A DNA stretch of 64,000 bases from Streptomyces sp. CB02366. GTDB lineage: Bacteria > Actinomycetota > Actinomycetes > Streptomycetales > Streptomycetaceae. The stretch covers positions 372,001 to 436,000 of the forward strand of contig NZ_LIVT01000005.1 in NCBI RefSeq assembly GCF_001905905.1, read 5' to 3'. The position numbers and the translations under genes were made by a program. The first letter of the stretch is position 1. The number at the start of each line of letters is the position of its first letter. Positions 43,700-55,386 of this stretch are shown piece by piece. The notes beneath the pieces were generated by a model that was given only the letters and a program-made list of their open reading frames with translations, was not told the origin of the DNA and did no database searches.

Positions 43700-44461
43700 T
43701 CAGGACCAGGCCCCCCGCTCGCTCAGCACCGTGCGCAGCGTCTCGATGTGATCGGTCATGATGCCATCCACCCCGAGGTCCAGGAGCGCCGCCATCCGTT
43801 CCGGCTCGTTCACCGTCCACACGTGGACCTGGAGCCCGAGCGCGTGCGCCGTGCGGACGAAACGGGCGTCCACCACCGGGACGCCGCCCTGGCGCTCCGG
43901 TGCCTGGGCGCAGACCGCGCCCGCCCGCAGCGGGGCCGGGACGCCGTACGAACGCAGCCGCAGCGCCAGCACACCGCGCACCCCGTACGAGGTGGCCAGC
44001 CGGGGCCCTGCCAGGCGGTGCGCGCGGGCCACCCGGGCCTCCGAGAACGAGCCGACGCAGACCCGGTCCCAGGCGTCGGTGCGGCGGATCAGGTCCAGCA
44101 GCGGCTCCAGCGCCGACCCGGCCTTCAGATCCACGTTCCAGCGGGCCTCGGGGAACTCCTCCAGCAGCTCCTCGAAGAGCGGCAGCGGTTCGCCGCCCCC
44201 CACCCTGGCCCGTCGCACCTCGCTCCACGGCAGCTCGCCGATCCGGCCCCGGGCGTCGGTGACCCGGTCGAGCGTCGCGTCGTGGAAGGCGACCAGCCGG
44301 CCGTCCGCCGTGGTGTGCACATCGGTCTCGAAGTAGCGGTAGCCCGCGTCGGCCGCCCGGCGGAAGGCGGTCGCGGTGTTCTCCACGCCGTCCGCCGCCC
44401 CGCCGCGGTGGGCGAAGGCGATCGGCGTCGGATGGTCCAGGTAGGGGTGGCTCGGTCTCAC
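43700..44461 (-). CDS. glpQ: Glycerophosphodiester phosphodiesterase (cytoplasmic)
   Basis: 253 aa from a GTG that overlaps the stop of yczE (GTGA). The GDPD motif is clear: IAFAHRGGAADGVENTATAF (His and Glu of the HR...E pair, residues 14-33), YFETDVHTTADGRLVAFHD (metal Glu/Asp and second catalytic His, near 45-62), and RWNVDLKAG. It has no signal peptide, so acts in the cytoplasm on deacylated phospholipids, giving glycerol 3-phosphate plus an alcohol. Symbol by family only. Confidence 0.88.
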   Translation of the reverse strand: MRPSHPYLDHPTPIAFAHRGGAADGVENTATAFRRAADAGYRYFETDVHTTADGRLVAFHDATLDRVTDARGRIGELPWSEVRRARVGGGEPLPLFEELLEEFPEARWNVDLKAGSALEPLLDLIRRTDAWDRVCVGSFSEARVARAHRLAGPRLATSYGVRGVLALRLRSYGVPAPLRAGAVCAQAPERQGGVPVVDARFVRTAHALGLQVHVWTVNEPERMAALLDLGVDGIMTDHIETLRTVLSERGAWS

Positions 44462-45177
44462 TGCGGCAGTATGGCCTGCCCGGACGCCGGGGAGGCGCCG
44501 GGGCCGGAACCGGCGCCCGGCGCGGGGGCGGACGGCCGGCCCGCAGCGGCGGCGGCAGCCGGGACGGCGGGCTCCGGGAGCGCGAACATCCGCAGGAAGA
44601 GCTGGGCCAGCGGCCCGATGGCCAGGGCGTACGCCACGGTGCCCGCCCCCAGCGAGCCGCCCAGCAGGAAGCCGGTGGCCACGACCGCCACCTCGATCGC
44701 CGTGCGGACCAGCCGGATGGAGCGCCCGGTGACCCGGTGCAGCCCGGTCATCAGGCCGTCGCGCGGCCCCGGTCCGAACCGGGCCGCGATGTACAGGCCG
44801 GTGGCCGCCCCGTTGAGCACGATGCCCAGGGCCATCACAGGAACGCGGAAGCCGAGCCCGTCCACGTCGCCGACCAGGGCGAGCGTCCCGTCCATCGCCA
44901 GCCCGACGACGAAGACGTTCGAGACGGTGCCCAGCCCCGGCCGCTGGCGCATCGGGATCCACAGCAGCAGCACCACCGCCCCGACGGCGATCGACACCAG
45001 GCCGATCGAGATCCCGGTCAGCTCCGCGAGCCCCTGGTGCAGCACGCCCCACGGTTCCAGGCCCAGCCCGGCCCGGACCAGGAGCGCGGAACTCGCCCCG
45101 TACAGCGCCAGACCGACGTACAGCTGGACCAACCGCCGGGTGAGGCGGGTGGTGCTCCGGTCCGTGGTCCTGGCCAC
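44458..45177 (-). CDS. yczE: YczE/YitT-like integral membrane protein
   Basis: 239 aa from GTG with AGGAGG six bases upstream. Five helices are predicted; SSALLVRAGLGLEPWGVLHQGL, LWIPMRQRPGLGTVSNV and RFGPGPRDGLMTGL are typical of YczE. The last 35 residues are an Ala/Pro/Gly-rich tail. In many bacteria YczE is encoded next to, and controlled by, a MocR-type regulator (YczR), and here a divergent MocR gene lies 102 bp away. The transported compound is not known for any member. Confidence 0.82.
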   Translation of the reverse strand: MARTTDRSTTRLTRRLVQLYVGLALYGASSALLVRAGLGLEPWGVLHQGLAELTGISIGLVSIAVGAVVLLLWIPMRQRPGLGTVSNVFVVGLAMDGTLALVGDVDGLGFRVPVMALGIVLNGAATGLYIAARFGPGPRDGLMTGLHRVTGRSIRLVRTAIEVAVVATGFLLGGSLGAGTVAYALAIGPLAQLFLRMFALPEPAVPAAAAAAGRPSAPAPGAGSGPGASPASGQAILPQ

Positions 45178-45200
45178 GTGGGGCCTCCTGACGTAGTGAT

Positions 45201-45273
45201 GGTGGACTGCTTCGTGTCACTCTGTGGCAGGGGATCGGCCACCAACTATGGCCAATTCGAGGAAGGTGGACTG
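45201..45273. promoter_or_regulatory. Direct repeats and palindrome between yczE and mocR, probable MocR operator
   Basis: GGTGGACTG occurs twice in the same orientation, at 45201-45209 and 45265-45273, 64 bp apart (about six helical turns). An inverted repeat GGCCA-N7-TGGCC (45237-45253) lies between them. MocR regulators typically bind direct repeats in divergent promoters. The second copy is 6 bp from the mocR start, which suggests autorepression. Confidence 0.6.
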
Positions 45274-45279
45274 ATTTCA

Positions 45280-46779
45280 ATGGTGCAGTGGACATCGACC
45301 GTGGGAGCGGCCCAGCTCGCCCGTCAGCTGCGGTCCCAGCAGCCCCGGCCCACCGGACCCGGCGGCCGCAAGCCGCCCGCCTACCGCGCGCTCGCCGACG
45401 GCGTGCGCCTGCTGGTGCTGGAGGGCCGCGTCCCCGTCGCCGCCCGGCTCCCCGCCGAACGCGAACTGGCCCTCGCCCTCTCCGTGAGCCGCACCACCGT
45501 CGCCGCCGCCTACGAGGCGCTGCGCGCGGAAGGGTTCCTGGAGTCGCGGCGCGGCGCGGGGAGCTGGACCGCCGTCCCGGCCGGCAACCCGCTGCCCGCC
45601 CGCGGCCTCGAACCGCTGCCGCCGGAGTCGCTCGGCTCGATGATCGACCTGGGGTGCGCGGCCCTGCCCGCGCCCGAACCGTGGCTGACCCGCGCCGTCC
45701 AGGGCGCGCTGGAGGAGCTGCCGCCGTACGCCCACACGCACGGCGACTACCCCGCCGGACTGCCCGCCCTGCGCCGGAGGATCGCCGACCGCTACACCGC
45801 CTTCGGCATCCCGACCATGCCCGAACAGATCATGGTCACCACCGGGGCGATGGGCGCCATCGACGCCATCTGCCACCTCTTCGCCGGCCGCGGCGAGCGG
45901 ATCGCGGTCGAGTCCCCGAGCTACGCCAACATCCTCCAGCTGATGCGCGAGACCGGCGCCCGGCTGGTCCCGGTCGCCATGGAGGAGGGGCTCGGCGGCT
46001 GGGACATGAACCGCTGGCGCCAGGTGCTGCGGGACGCCGCGCCCCGGCTCGCCTATGTGGTGGCCGACTTCCACAACCCCACCGGAGCGCTCGCCGACGA
46101 GCAGCAGCGCCGGGACCTGGTGGACGCGGCCCGGTCCGCCGGGACGGTCCTGGTCGTGGACGAGACGATGAACGAACTCCGCCTGGACCCCGGCCTCGCC
46201 ATGCCGCGCCGGGTCTGCGCCTTCGACCCGGCCGGCAGCACGGTCCTGACCGTCGGCTCGGCCAGCAAGGCGTTCTGGGCCGGGATGCGCATCGGCTGGG
46301 TGCGCGCGGCCCCTGACGTCATCCGCAGCCTGGTCGCCGCCCGCGCCTACGCCGACATGGGCACCCCCGTGCTGGAGCAGCTCGCCATCAACTGGCTGAT
46401 GGGCGGGGGCGGCTGGGAGGAGGCCGTCGAGGTCCGCCGCGACCAGGCCCGGGAGAACCGGGACGCCCTGGTCGCGGCGGTGCGCCGCGAGCTGCCGGAC
46501 TGGGAGTTCGCCGTGCCGCGCGGTGGCCTGACGCTGTGGGTGCGCACCGGGGGCCTCTCCGGTTCGCGGCTGGCGGTGGCGGGCGAACGCGTCGGCGTCC
46601 GGGTGCCGTCGGGCCCCCGCTTCGGGGTGGACGGGGCGTTCGAGGGGTACGTGAGGCTGCCGTTCACGGTGAGCGGGCCGGTCGCCGACGAGGCGGCGGT
46701 GCGCCTGGCCGCGGCGGTGGAGCTGGTGCGCTCCGGGGCGGGCGCGGGGGCCGACGCCCCGCGCAGCTTCGTGGCCTGA
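45280..46779 (+). CDS. MocR-family regulator (GntR HTH fused to class I aminotransferase)
   Basis: 499 aa from ATG at 45280. The N-terminal GntR winged helix includes YRALADGVRLLVLEGRVPVA, RLPAERELALALSVSRTTV and AAAYEALRAEGFLESRRGAG (residues 30-95). A fold-type I PLP domain follows, with the DFHNPTGALAD loop near 265 and the PLP lysine in TVGSASKAFWAGMRIGW near 330. Members sense PLP-linked ligands. It is divergent from yczE, as in the YczR/YczE pairs, and probably controls the yczE-glpQ-MFS set. Confidence 0.88.
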   Translation: MVQWTSTVGAAQLARQLRSQQPRPTGPGGRKPPAYRALADGVRLLVLEGRVPVAARLPAERELALALSVSRTTVAAAYEALRAEGFLESRRGAGSWTAVPAGNPLPARGLEPLPPESLGSMIDLGCAALPAPEPWLTRAVQGALEELPPYAHTHGDYPAGLPALRRRIADRYTAFGIPTMPEQIMVTTGAMGAIDAICHLFAGRGERIAVESPSYANILQLMRETGARLVPVAMEEGLGGWDMNRWRQVLRDAAPRLAYVVADFHNPTGALADEQQRRDLVDAARSAGTVLVVDETMNELRLDPGLAMPRRVCAFDPAGSTVLTVGSASKAFWAGMRIGWVRAAPDVIRSLVAARAYADMGTPVLEQLAINWLMGGGGWEEAVEVRRDQARENRDALVAAVRRELPDWEFAVPRGGLTLWVRTGGLSGSRLAVAGERVGVRVPSGPRFGVDGAFEGYVRLPFTVSGPVADEAAVRLAAAVELVRSGAGAGADAPRSFVA

Positions 46780-46920
46780 GCCCCGGCCGGGGTCCCCGGG
46801 GCCACGGGGCCTCCCCGGGTTCCTCACGGCTCCCGTGGCCGCCCGGCCGCCCCCGGGGCACGAGGGGAGGCGGACCCGGAGCCTCCGGTACAACCGGCTT
46901 CCGAGGGGCCGGGGGCGGCG

Positions 46921-46961
46921 GCGGGCGGGGGACGGACCGTGGTGGTCCGCTCCCCGCCCGC
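46921..46961. terminator. Compound hairpin between mocR and the convergent ATPase gene
   Basis: GCGGGCGGGG (46921-46930) pairs with CCCCGCCCGC (46952-46961). The stem continues inward through CGGACC/GGTCCG around a short GTGGT loop, with small mismatches between. Confidence 0.6.
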
Positions 46962-46984
46962 GGGGTCGCCGCACCGCTCCCCGC

Positions 46985-48670
46985 TCAGCTCTCCGCGCCC
47001 GCCGGCTGCGCCTTCGCCGGCGGCTCGGACGGCCCGGGCCCGCCCGCCATCGCCTCCGCCGGGATCATGCCGCCCCGCCGGTCCGCGGCCTCCACGGGTA
47101 CGGGGGTCTGCTCCGTCGCGGGGCCCTCGTCGGCGCTCTCCGGCGCGGGACCGGCCTGCGCCGGGGCGGGCCGACCGGGCAGCAGGCCGAGCACCGCCTG
47201 CCGGTGCGCGTCGCTCGTGTCGTCGTCGTACGGGTCCGGGGTGGCGGGGACCTGGAGGCGCAGGACCGGCCCCGGGCCGAGGCGGGCGTAGCCGCGGCCT
47301 GGGGGGACCTGGGGCGGCGGGGTGGTGTGCGGTCCGGCGCCCAGGACCGCGGCGATCTGCTCGCGGGCGGCCGGGCCGAGCACCACACGGGCGCGGGTGT
47401 GGGTCAGCACGGTCTCGGTGAGGGTGTCCAGCGCGTCGAACTGTTCGGCCAGCACGACGGTGACCTGGGCCGCCCGGCCGTGCCGCAGCGGGATGCGGAG
47501 CAGTTCCTGCGGGTCGGGCCTGCCCTCCGCCGCCGCGAGGTGGCCCAGCACGCCGGGGCGGTCCAGCAGGATCCACAGCGGTCGCCGGATGTCGTCCGGT
47601 ACGGGGCGGCCGCTCTGCCGGGCCCGGTTGGCGGTGATCAGCCGGCGCTCCGTCTCGTGCGCCGCCCACTCCAGCGTGGCCAGCGCCCCGCCGGGTCCGG
47701 ACTCCACGGCGAGGACCCCGGCGCGTCCGGCGAGCGCGGCGTACTCCCCGGTCCCGCTGCCGTCGATGACGATGACGTCCCCGCCCTGGAGGGCCTGCAG
47801 GGCGATCGAGCGGACCAGGGTCGTGGTGCCTGCGCCGGGCTGCCCGACGGCCAGCAGGTGGGGTTCGGTGGAGCGGGCGCCGGTCCGCCAGAGGACGGGC
47901 GGGGCGTCCAGGTCGGCGTCGCCGGCGCGCACGGGGACGGTGCGGGACACGGCGTCGGGGTCCGTGAAGCCGAGGACCGTCTCGCCGGGGGCGGTGACGA
48001 AGCGCTGGGCGGCGATGCCGGTGGGGAGCGGGTCCAGCACGGTCATGACCAGGCGGTTGGCCTCCTCGTCCCAGGTGAAGCGGTACTCGCGGCCCCGCCC
48101 GGACTTGGTGTGGAGCAGCTGCTCGATCCGGGAGCGGGCGGCGGCCTCGCCGTCCGTGAAGTACGCCGGGTAGGCGATCCGGAGTCCGCTGAGCCGTCCG
48201 TCCCGGTCGAAGGCGTACGCGTCGAACGCCTTCGTCCAGTCGCCGCCGTGGGCGAACAGGGGCTCGGGGTCGTCGGCCCTGGAGAAGTACGGCACGAGCG
48301 CCTCGTACAGCGAGCGCAGCCGGGCGCTCTCCGTCTCGTCGGGCCCGGTCCGCACGGGGGTCCGCTCCCGCCCCTTCCACGCGGCCGCGCCCATCAGGGC
48401 GACCAGGGCCAGGATCGGCCCGAACGGGACGAGCGCCGCCGCGAGGACGCAGGCCGCGGCGAGGAACAGCTTGGGACCACGCCGCTCCTTGGGGGTCGCG
48501 ACCCAGTTCTGCCGGCCGGCCACGGCCAGCAGCCGCAGGCCGCGGACCACCGTGATCAGCGGATGGAGGACATCGGTGGCGCTGTCGGCGGCCGTGCGCG
48601 CGATCTCTCTGCCACGAGAGATCGAAGCGCTGCCGCTGCTCAGAATGCGGGGGAGTGGTCGCCGGGCCAC
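46985..48670 (-). CDS. Chromosomal FtsK/conjugation-type P-loop ATPase
   Basis: 561 aa from GTG with AGGAGA upstream. Residues 60-105 hold one or two membrane helices (PKLFLAAACVLAAALVPFGP, ILALVALMGAAAWKG). The ATPase domain has Walker A AVGQPGAGTTTLVRSIALQA near 275 and a Walker B-like RPLWILLDRPG near 355. It resembles the membrane-anchored FtsK/TraB-like proteins of actinomycete plasmids more than FtsK itself: there is no gamma/KOPS-reading domain. A small membrane protein is encoded 37 bp upstream, as in plasmid transfer operons. No replication or transfer genes are nearby. The C-terminal 60 residues are Pro/Ala/Glu-rich. Confidence 0.72.
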   Translation of the reverse strand: MARRPLPRILSSGSASISRGREIARTAADSATDVLHPLITVVRGLRLLAVAGRQNWVATPKERRGPKLFLAAACVLAAALVPFGPILALVALMGAAAWKGRERTPVRTGPDETESARLRSLYEALVPYFSRADDPEPLFAHGGDWTKAFDAYAFDRDGRLSGLRIAYPAYFTDGEAAARSRIEQLLHTKSGRGREYRFTWDEEANRLVMTVLDPLPTGIAAQRFVTAPGETVLGFTDPDAVSRTVPVRAGDADLDAPPVLWRTGARSTEPHLLAVGQPGAGTTTLVRSIALQALQGGDVIVIDGSGTGEYAALAGRAGVLAVESGPGGALATLEWAAHETERRLITANRARQSGRPVPDDIRRPLWILLDRPGVLGHLAAAEGRPDPQELLRIPLRHGRAAQVTVVLAEQFDALDTLTETVLTHTRARVVLGPAAREQIAAVLGAGPHTTPPPQVPPGRGYARLGPGPVLRLQVPATPDPYDDDTSDAHRQAVLGLLPGRPAPAQAGPAPESADEGPATEQTPVPVEAADRRGGMIPAEAMAGGPGPSEPPAKAQPAGAES

Positions 48671-48707
48671 GTCGGTCTCCTGAAGGGGTGGGAGCGGTTG
48701 CGGAGGG

Positions 48708-48902
48708 TCAGAACTTGATCCCGCCCAGCAGGCCGGCGAGGCTCGCCCCGCCCGCCGTGATGCTCGGGGCGATGGCGGTGCCGGCCAGGTAGAAGCCGAA
48801 CAGTGCGCAGACGATGGCGTGGGACGCCTTGAGCCCGTCCTTCTTGAAGAACAGGAAGACGATGACGGCGAGCAGTACCACGCCCGAGATGGAAAGGATC
48901 AT
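48708..48902 (-). CDS. Small two-helix membrane protein
   Basis: 64 aa. MILSISGVVLLAVIVFLFFK and SHAIVCALFGFYLAGTAIAP are two membrane helices separated by a KKDGLKA turn, with a Gly-rich tail SLAGLLGGIKF. AGGAGAG lies about 8 bp before the ATG. It precedes the FtsK/conjugation-type ATPase gene by 37 bp and is surely cotranscribed; small hydrophobic partners of this size accompany tra/spd genes of Streptomyces plasmids. Function unknown. Confidence 0.75.
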   Translation of the reverse strand: MILSISGVVLLAVIVFLFFKKDGLKASHAIVCALFGFYLAGTAIAPSITAGGASLAGLLGGIKF

Positions 48903-49230
48903 GAGCGGTTCTCTCCTGGTCGAAGGGGACGGTCACCATGAGTTCTTCCAGGATCACGCGAAGTATCCATATGACAAAAGGTGCAATCGGGTGAATATCC
49001 TGCGCTTTCACTTGACCAGCCCAGAGGACGGGGCTCCCGGGGAGCGGTATCACCCGGCCCGTGCCGGGAAGGATCAGCCGCGGCGATCCCTCGCCGGATC
49101 GGGACCGGGTCATGCGGGCCCGGGAGCAGTACCCTGTCGATTCACTCGTACGGCCCCCGCGCCGTACGCCCGACCAGGCCGATCGCGGCGGTGACCGCCG
49201 CGGCGGCAGACGAGGAAGGCGGCCCGTCCG
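48903..49230. other. 328-bp divergent region, unusually AT-rich near 48950-49015
   Basis: The region separates the small membrane protein gene (minus) from the ankyrin gene (plus). An AT-rich block around 48958-49010 (with CATATGACAAAAGG and GGTGAATATCC) stands out in this genome and probably holds the minus-strand promoter. I could not fix -35/-10 boxes with confidence. Confidence 0.4.
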
Positions 49231-49623
49231 ATGAGCGAAACCCCTGATCCCGAGGTGGTCGAGTTGGCGACCAAGGTGTTCGACCTGGCCCGCGCCGGCG
49301 AGACCGAGGCGCTCACCGCGTACGTCGAGGCCGGGGTTCCCGCCAACCTCACCAACGACCGGGGCGACACGCTGCTGATGCTCGCCGCCTACCACGGGCA
49401 CGCCGCCACGGTCGCCGCCCTCCTCGCCCGCGACGCCGACCCGGACCGGGCCAACGACCGGGGCCAGACCCCGCTGGCCGGAGCCGTCTTCAAGGGCGAG
49501 GACGCCGTCGTCGAGGCCCTGCTCGCCGCCGACGCCGACCCTGCCGCCGGAACGCCGTCCGCGCTGGACACGGCCCGCATGTTCGGCAAGTCCGACCTGC
49601 TGGAACGCTTCGGTGCGCGGTGA
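49231..49623 (+). CDS. Ankyrin-repeat protein
   Basis: 130 aa with about three ankyrin units. The consensus helix-loop pieces are GDTLLMLAAYHGHAATVAAL (near 45), GQTPLAGAVFKGEDAVVEAL (near 80) and the shorter SALDTARMFGKSDLLERF at the end. There is no signal or catalytic domain, so it is a cytoplasmic protein-binding module. Small ankyrin proteins in actinomycetes and pseudomonads are sometimes linked to catalase function, but no catalase gene is adjacent. Confidence 0.88.
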   Translation: MSETPDPEVVELATKVFDLARAGETEALTAYVEAGVPANLTNDRGDTLLMLAAYHGHAATVAALLARDADPDRANDRGQTPLAGAVFKGEDAVVEALLAADADPAAGTPSALDTARMFGKSDLLERFGAR

Positions 49624-49913
49624 GGCGACGGCGGGTCCGCTCCCCGGGGCGTCCGCCGTGGGGTCCGCTGACCGGTCCGTCGTAAATGTGGTCGCGGTGG
49701 CGAAATGGCTGGGTCATCATGACGTCGCGGGTCCGCTCAGGGCCACCGACGAGAGGCAGAGGAAGATGCTCTACACCAGGCGAAAGACGGCGGTCGGCCG
49801 ATCATGTCACTGCGCGGCGTAGCGGTGTCCCCCCGGACACCCCCGCGTGCCGAGAGGCACAGGGCACTGCACGGTCCCGGTTGCGTCGACAGCTTGATGT
49901 GAGGCTTTCTCCC

Positions 49914-51332
49914 ATGTTCGATCCGTTCATAGCGCCGAGCGGCACCCTGCTCGGCCTGCTGCAGAGGGGCCGCGGCGACGGCACGCTCCACGCGCTCGCC
50001 GCACCGCGCCCCGAGGCCCTCGCGGCCCTCAACCACTGCGTCGTGAGCGACCCACGCCACGACTGGCAGGTGGAGAACCGCTCCCTCTACTACGCGCGCC
50101 TCTACCTCGACCTCGACGGCGGAATCGAGGAGATCGAGCGGCATCTCCTCGACCCCGACGACCACACCGACACCGACGACTCCCGCACCGGGCTGGCGCT
50201 CTCCGTCCTCGGCCACCTCGCCTCCTACGGGCGCGACGACGCCCTGGCCCTGCTCCGCCGCTACGCGGCGAGGGGCGCCAACTGGGCCTGGGCCCTGGAC
50301 GAACTCGCGCTGCGCGACGACGACGCCGGCCTGCGCTCCCTCGCGCTGCCCGTCCTCGCCCGCTTCCCGGCCACCGACCAGGGCGCGGCCGACCTCGCCG
50401 CCGCCGTACGCGACGCCTTCGAGCCGCGCCCCTGGCGGCTGTGGGCCGACGACCCGCGCGAAACGGTCGGCACCCGCGTCCGGGCCGCCGGCGAACAGGG
50501 ATCGTTCGACCGGTGGCAGCGCCAGATGCGCCCCGGGGGCCCCCGCCCCGGCTGGAGCGTCCAGGCCGTCTTCGACTGGGCCCAGCAGGCCCTGGAGCGC
50601 GGCAGCGAACTGCACGTCCCCGCGGCCCGCTGCCTCACCGCCGTGGCCGGACCCGACGACCTCCCCCGGATCGTCGAGGCCGCCCGCAGCGGACCCGACG
50701 GCGCCCGCTGCGCCGCCCTGCACTACCTCGCGGAAACCGGCGAACCCGTCGTCCTCGACCTCATCGAGGCCGCCGCGACCAGCCCCTCCCGCACCGTCGC
50801 CGACACGGCCCTCGCCGCCTTCGAGCGGATGACCGCCGACGACGCCGTGCGGCGGGCCCGGCGCTGGGCCCACCGCCCCGACGCCCTCGGAGCCTCCGCC
50901 GCCGGAGTGCTCGCCTGCCGAGGCGCCGCCCAGGACGCTCCCCAAGTCCTCGGCGCGCTGCGGGAGGCCGTACGCGGCGACGGGCCCGACGCCCCCCGGC
51001 TGTGGCCCCTGGTCGACGGGGCCGGCCGCCTCGGCATCGCCTGCGCCGCCCCCGTGCTGCGCCACGTCTACCGCGAGACGTCCTCCTCGCACCTGCGGGG
51101 CAGGGCCGCCCGCGCCCTGGCCGCCACCGACCCGTCCTTCGCGACCGGGTTCGCGGTGGAGTGCCTCTGGGACTGCGAGGAGACCACCCGGGAGGTGGCC
51201 GCCCGGCACGCCGAGACCGGTGACATCCGCGTCGCCGAACGGCTGCGCCGCCTCGCGGCCGACCCGGCCGAGGAGGCCGAGGTCCAGACCGCGGTACGCA
51301 GCCGGATCGGCCCGGACGCGTCGGCGGTCTGA
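49914..51332 (+). CDS. HEAT-repeat protein
   Basis: 472 aa from ATG at 49914. Repeating helix pairs of about 30-40 residues run along most of the length, for example LALSVLGHLASYGRDDALAL, LHVPAARCLTAVAGPDDLPR, GARCAALHYLAETGEPVVLD and LRGRAARALAATDPSFATGF. These are HEAT/PBS-lyase-like repeats without an obvious catalytic site. Probably a scaffold or peptide-binding protein. Followed by a true T-tract terminator. Confidence 0.78.
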   Translation: MFDPFIAPSGTLLGLLQRGRGDGTLHALAAPRPEALAALNHCVVSDPRHDWQVENRSLYYARLYLDLDGGIEEIERHLLDPDDHTDTDDSRTGLALSVLGHLASYGRDDALALLRRYAARGANWAWALDELALRDDDAGLRSLALPVLARFPATDQGAADLAAAVRDAFEPRPWRLWADDPRETVGTRVRAAGEQGSFDRWQRQMRPGGPRPGWSVQAVFDWAQQALERGSELHVPAARCLTAVAGPDDLPRIVEAARSGPDGARCAALHYLAETGEPVVLDLIEAAATSPSRTVADTALAAFERMTADDAVRRARRWAHRPDALGASAAGVLACRGAAQDAPQVLGALREAVRGDGPDAPRLWPLVDGAGRLGIACAAPVLRHVYRETSSSHLRGRAARALAATDPSFATGFAVECLWDCEETTREVAARHAETGDIRVAERLRRLAADPAEEAEVQTAVRSRIGPDASAV

Positions 51333-51346
51333 GCGCACGGTCTCCC

Positions 51347-51385
51347 GGAGGAGGGCCCTCGTCGGACCCTCCTCCCGGCCTTTTT
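51347..51385 (+). terminator. Rho-independent terminator with T tract
   Basis: GGAGGAGGG (51347-51355) and CCCTCCTCC (51367-51375) form a 9-bp stem with an 11-nt loop, followed five bases later by TTTTT (51381-51385). It ends the HEAT-repeat transcript. Confidence 0.8.
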
Positions 51386-51393
51386 GGCAGGGA

Positions 51394-51443
51394 CTCCACC
51401 GCGTGCCGGGGCTCGCCGGAGGAGCCCCCGGCACGCGGTGGAG
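51394..51443. terminator. Second long inverted repeat before the oxoprolinase gene
   Basis: A perfect 18-bp inverted repeat (51394-51411 with 51426-51443) with a 14-nt loop follows the T-tract terminator directly. No T tract. It may be a back-up terminator or a structured leader element of the next gene. Confidence 0.5.
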
Positions 51444-51603
51444 GGGGACGACCGGGGCCGCGTACGGACCGCGGGGGCCGGACGCCCGGAGGGCCGCACG
51501 CCGAGGGCGGCGAGGTGAACCGGAGGCGCACGCCCCGCCCGGCGGCTCCCTCCCGGACGGAACCGGCCCTGCGGGCTCGCGGCCACGGGCACACAATGAC
51601 GCC

Positions 51604-55341
<3,738 letters not shown>

Positions 55342-55348
55342 ACGCCGT

Positions 55349-55379
55349 TTCGACCGTTGTCCGTGCGAGGACCTAATCT
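55349..55379 (+). promoter_or_regulatory. Probable promoter giving a leaderless transcript of the SMC-like operon
   Basis: TTCGAC (55349-55354) and TAATCT (55374-55379) are 19 bp apart. The GTG start of the first gene (55387) is 8 bases after the last base of the -10 box, which is where transcription should begin, and no ribosome-binding site precedes this GTG. Together this predicts a leaderless mRNA. Confidence 0.55.
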
Positions 55380-55386
55380 GTCCCAC

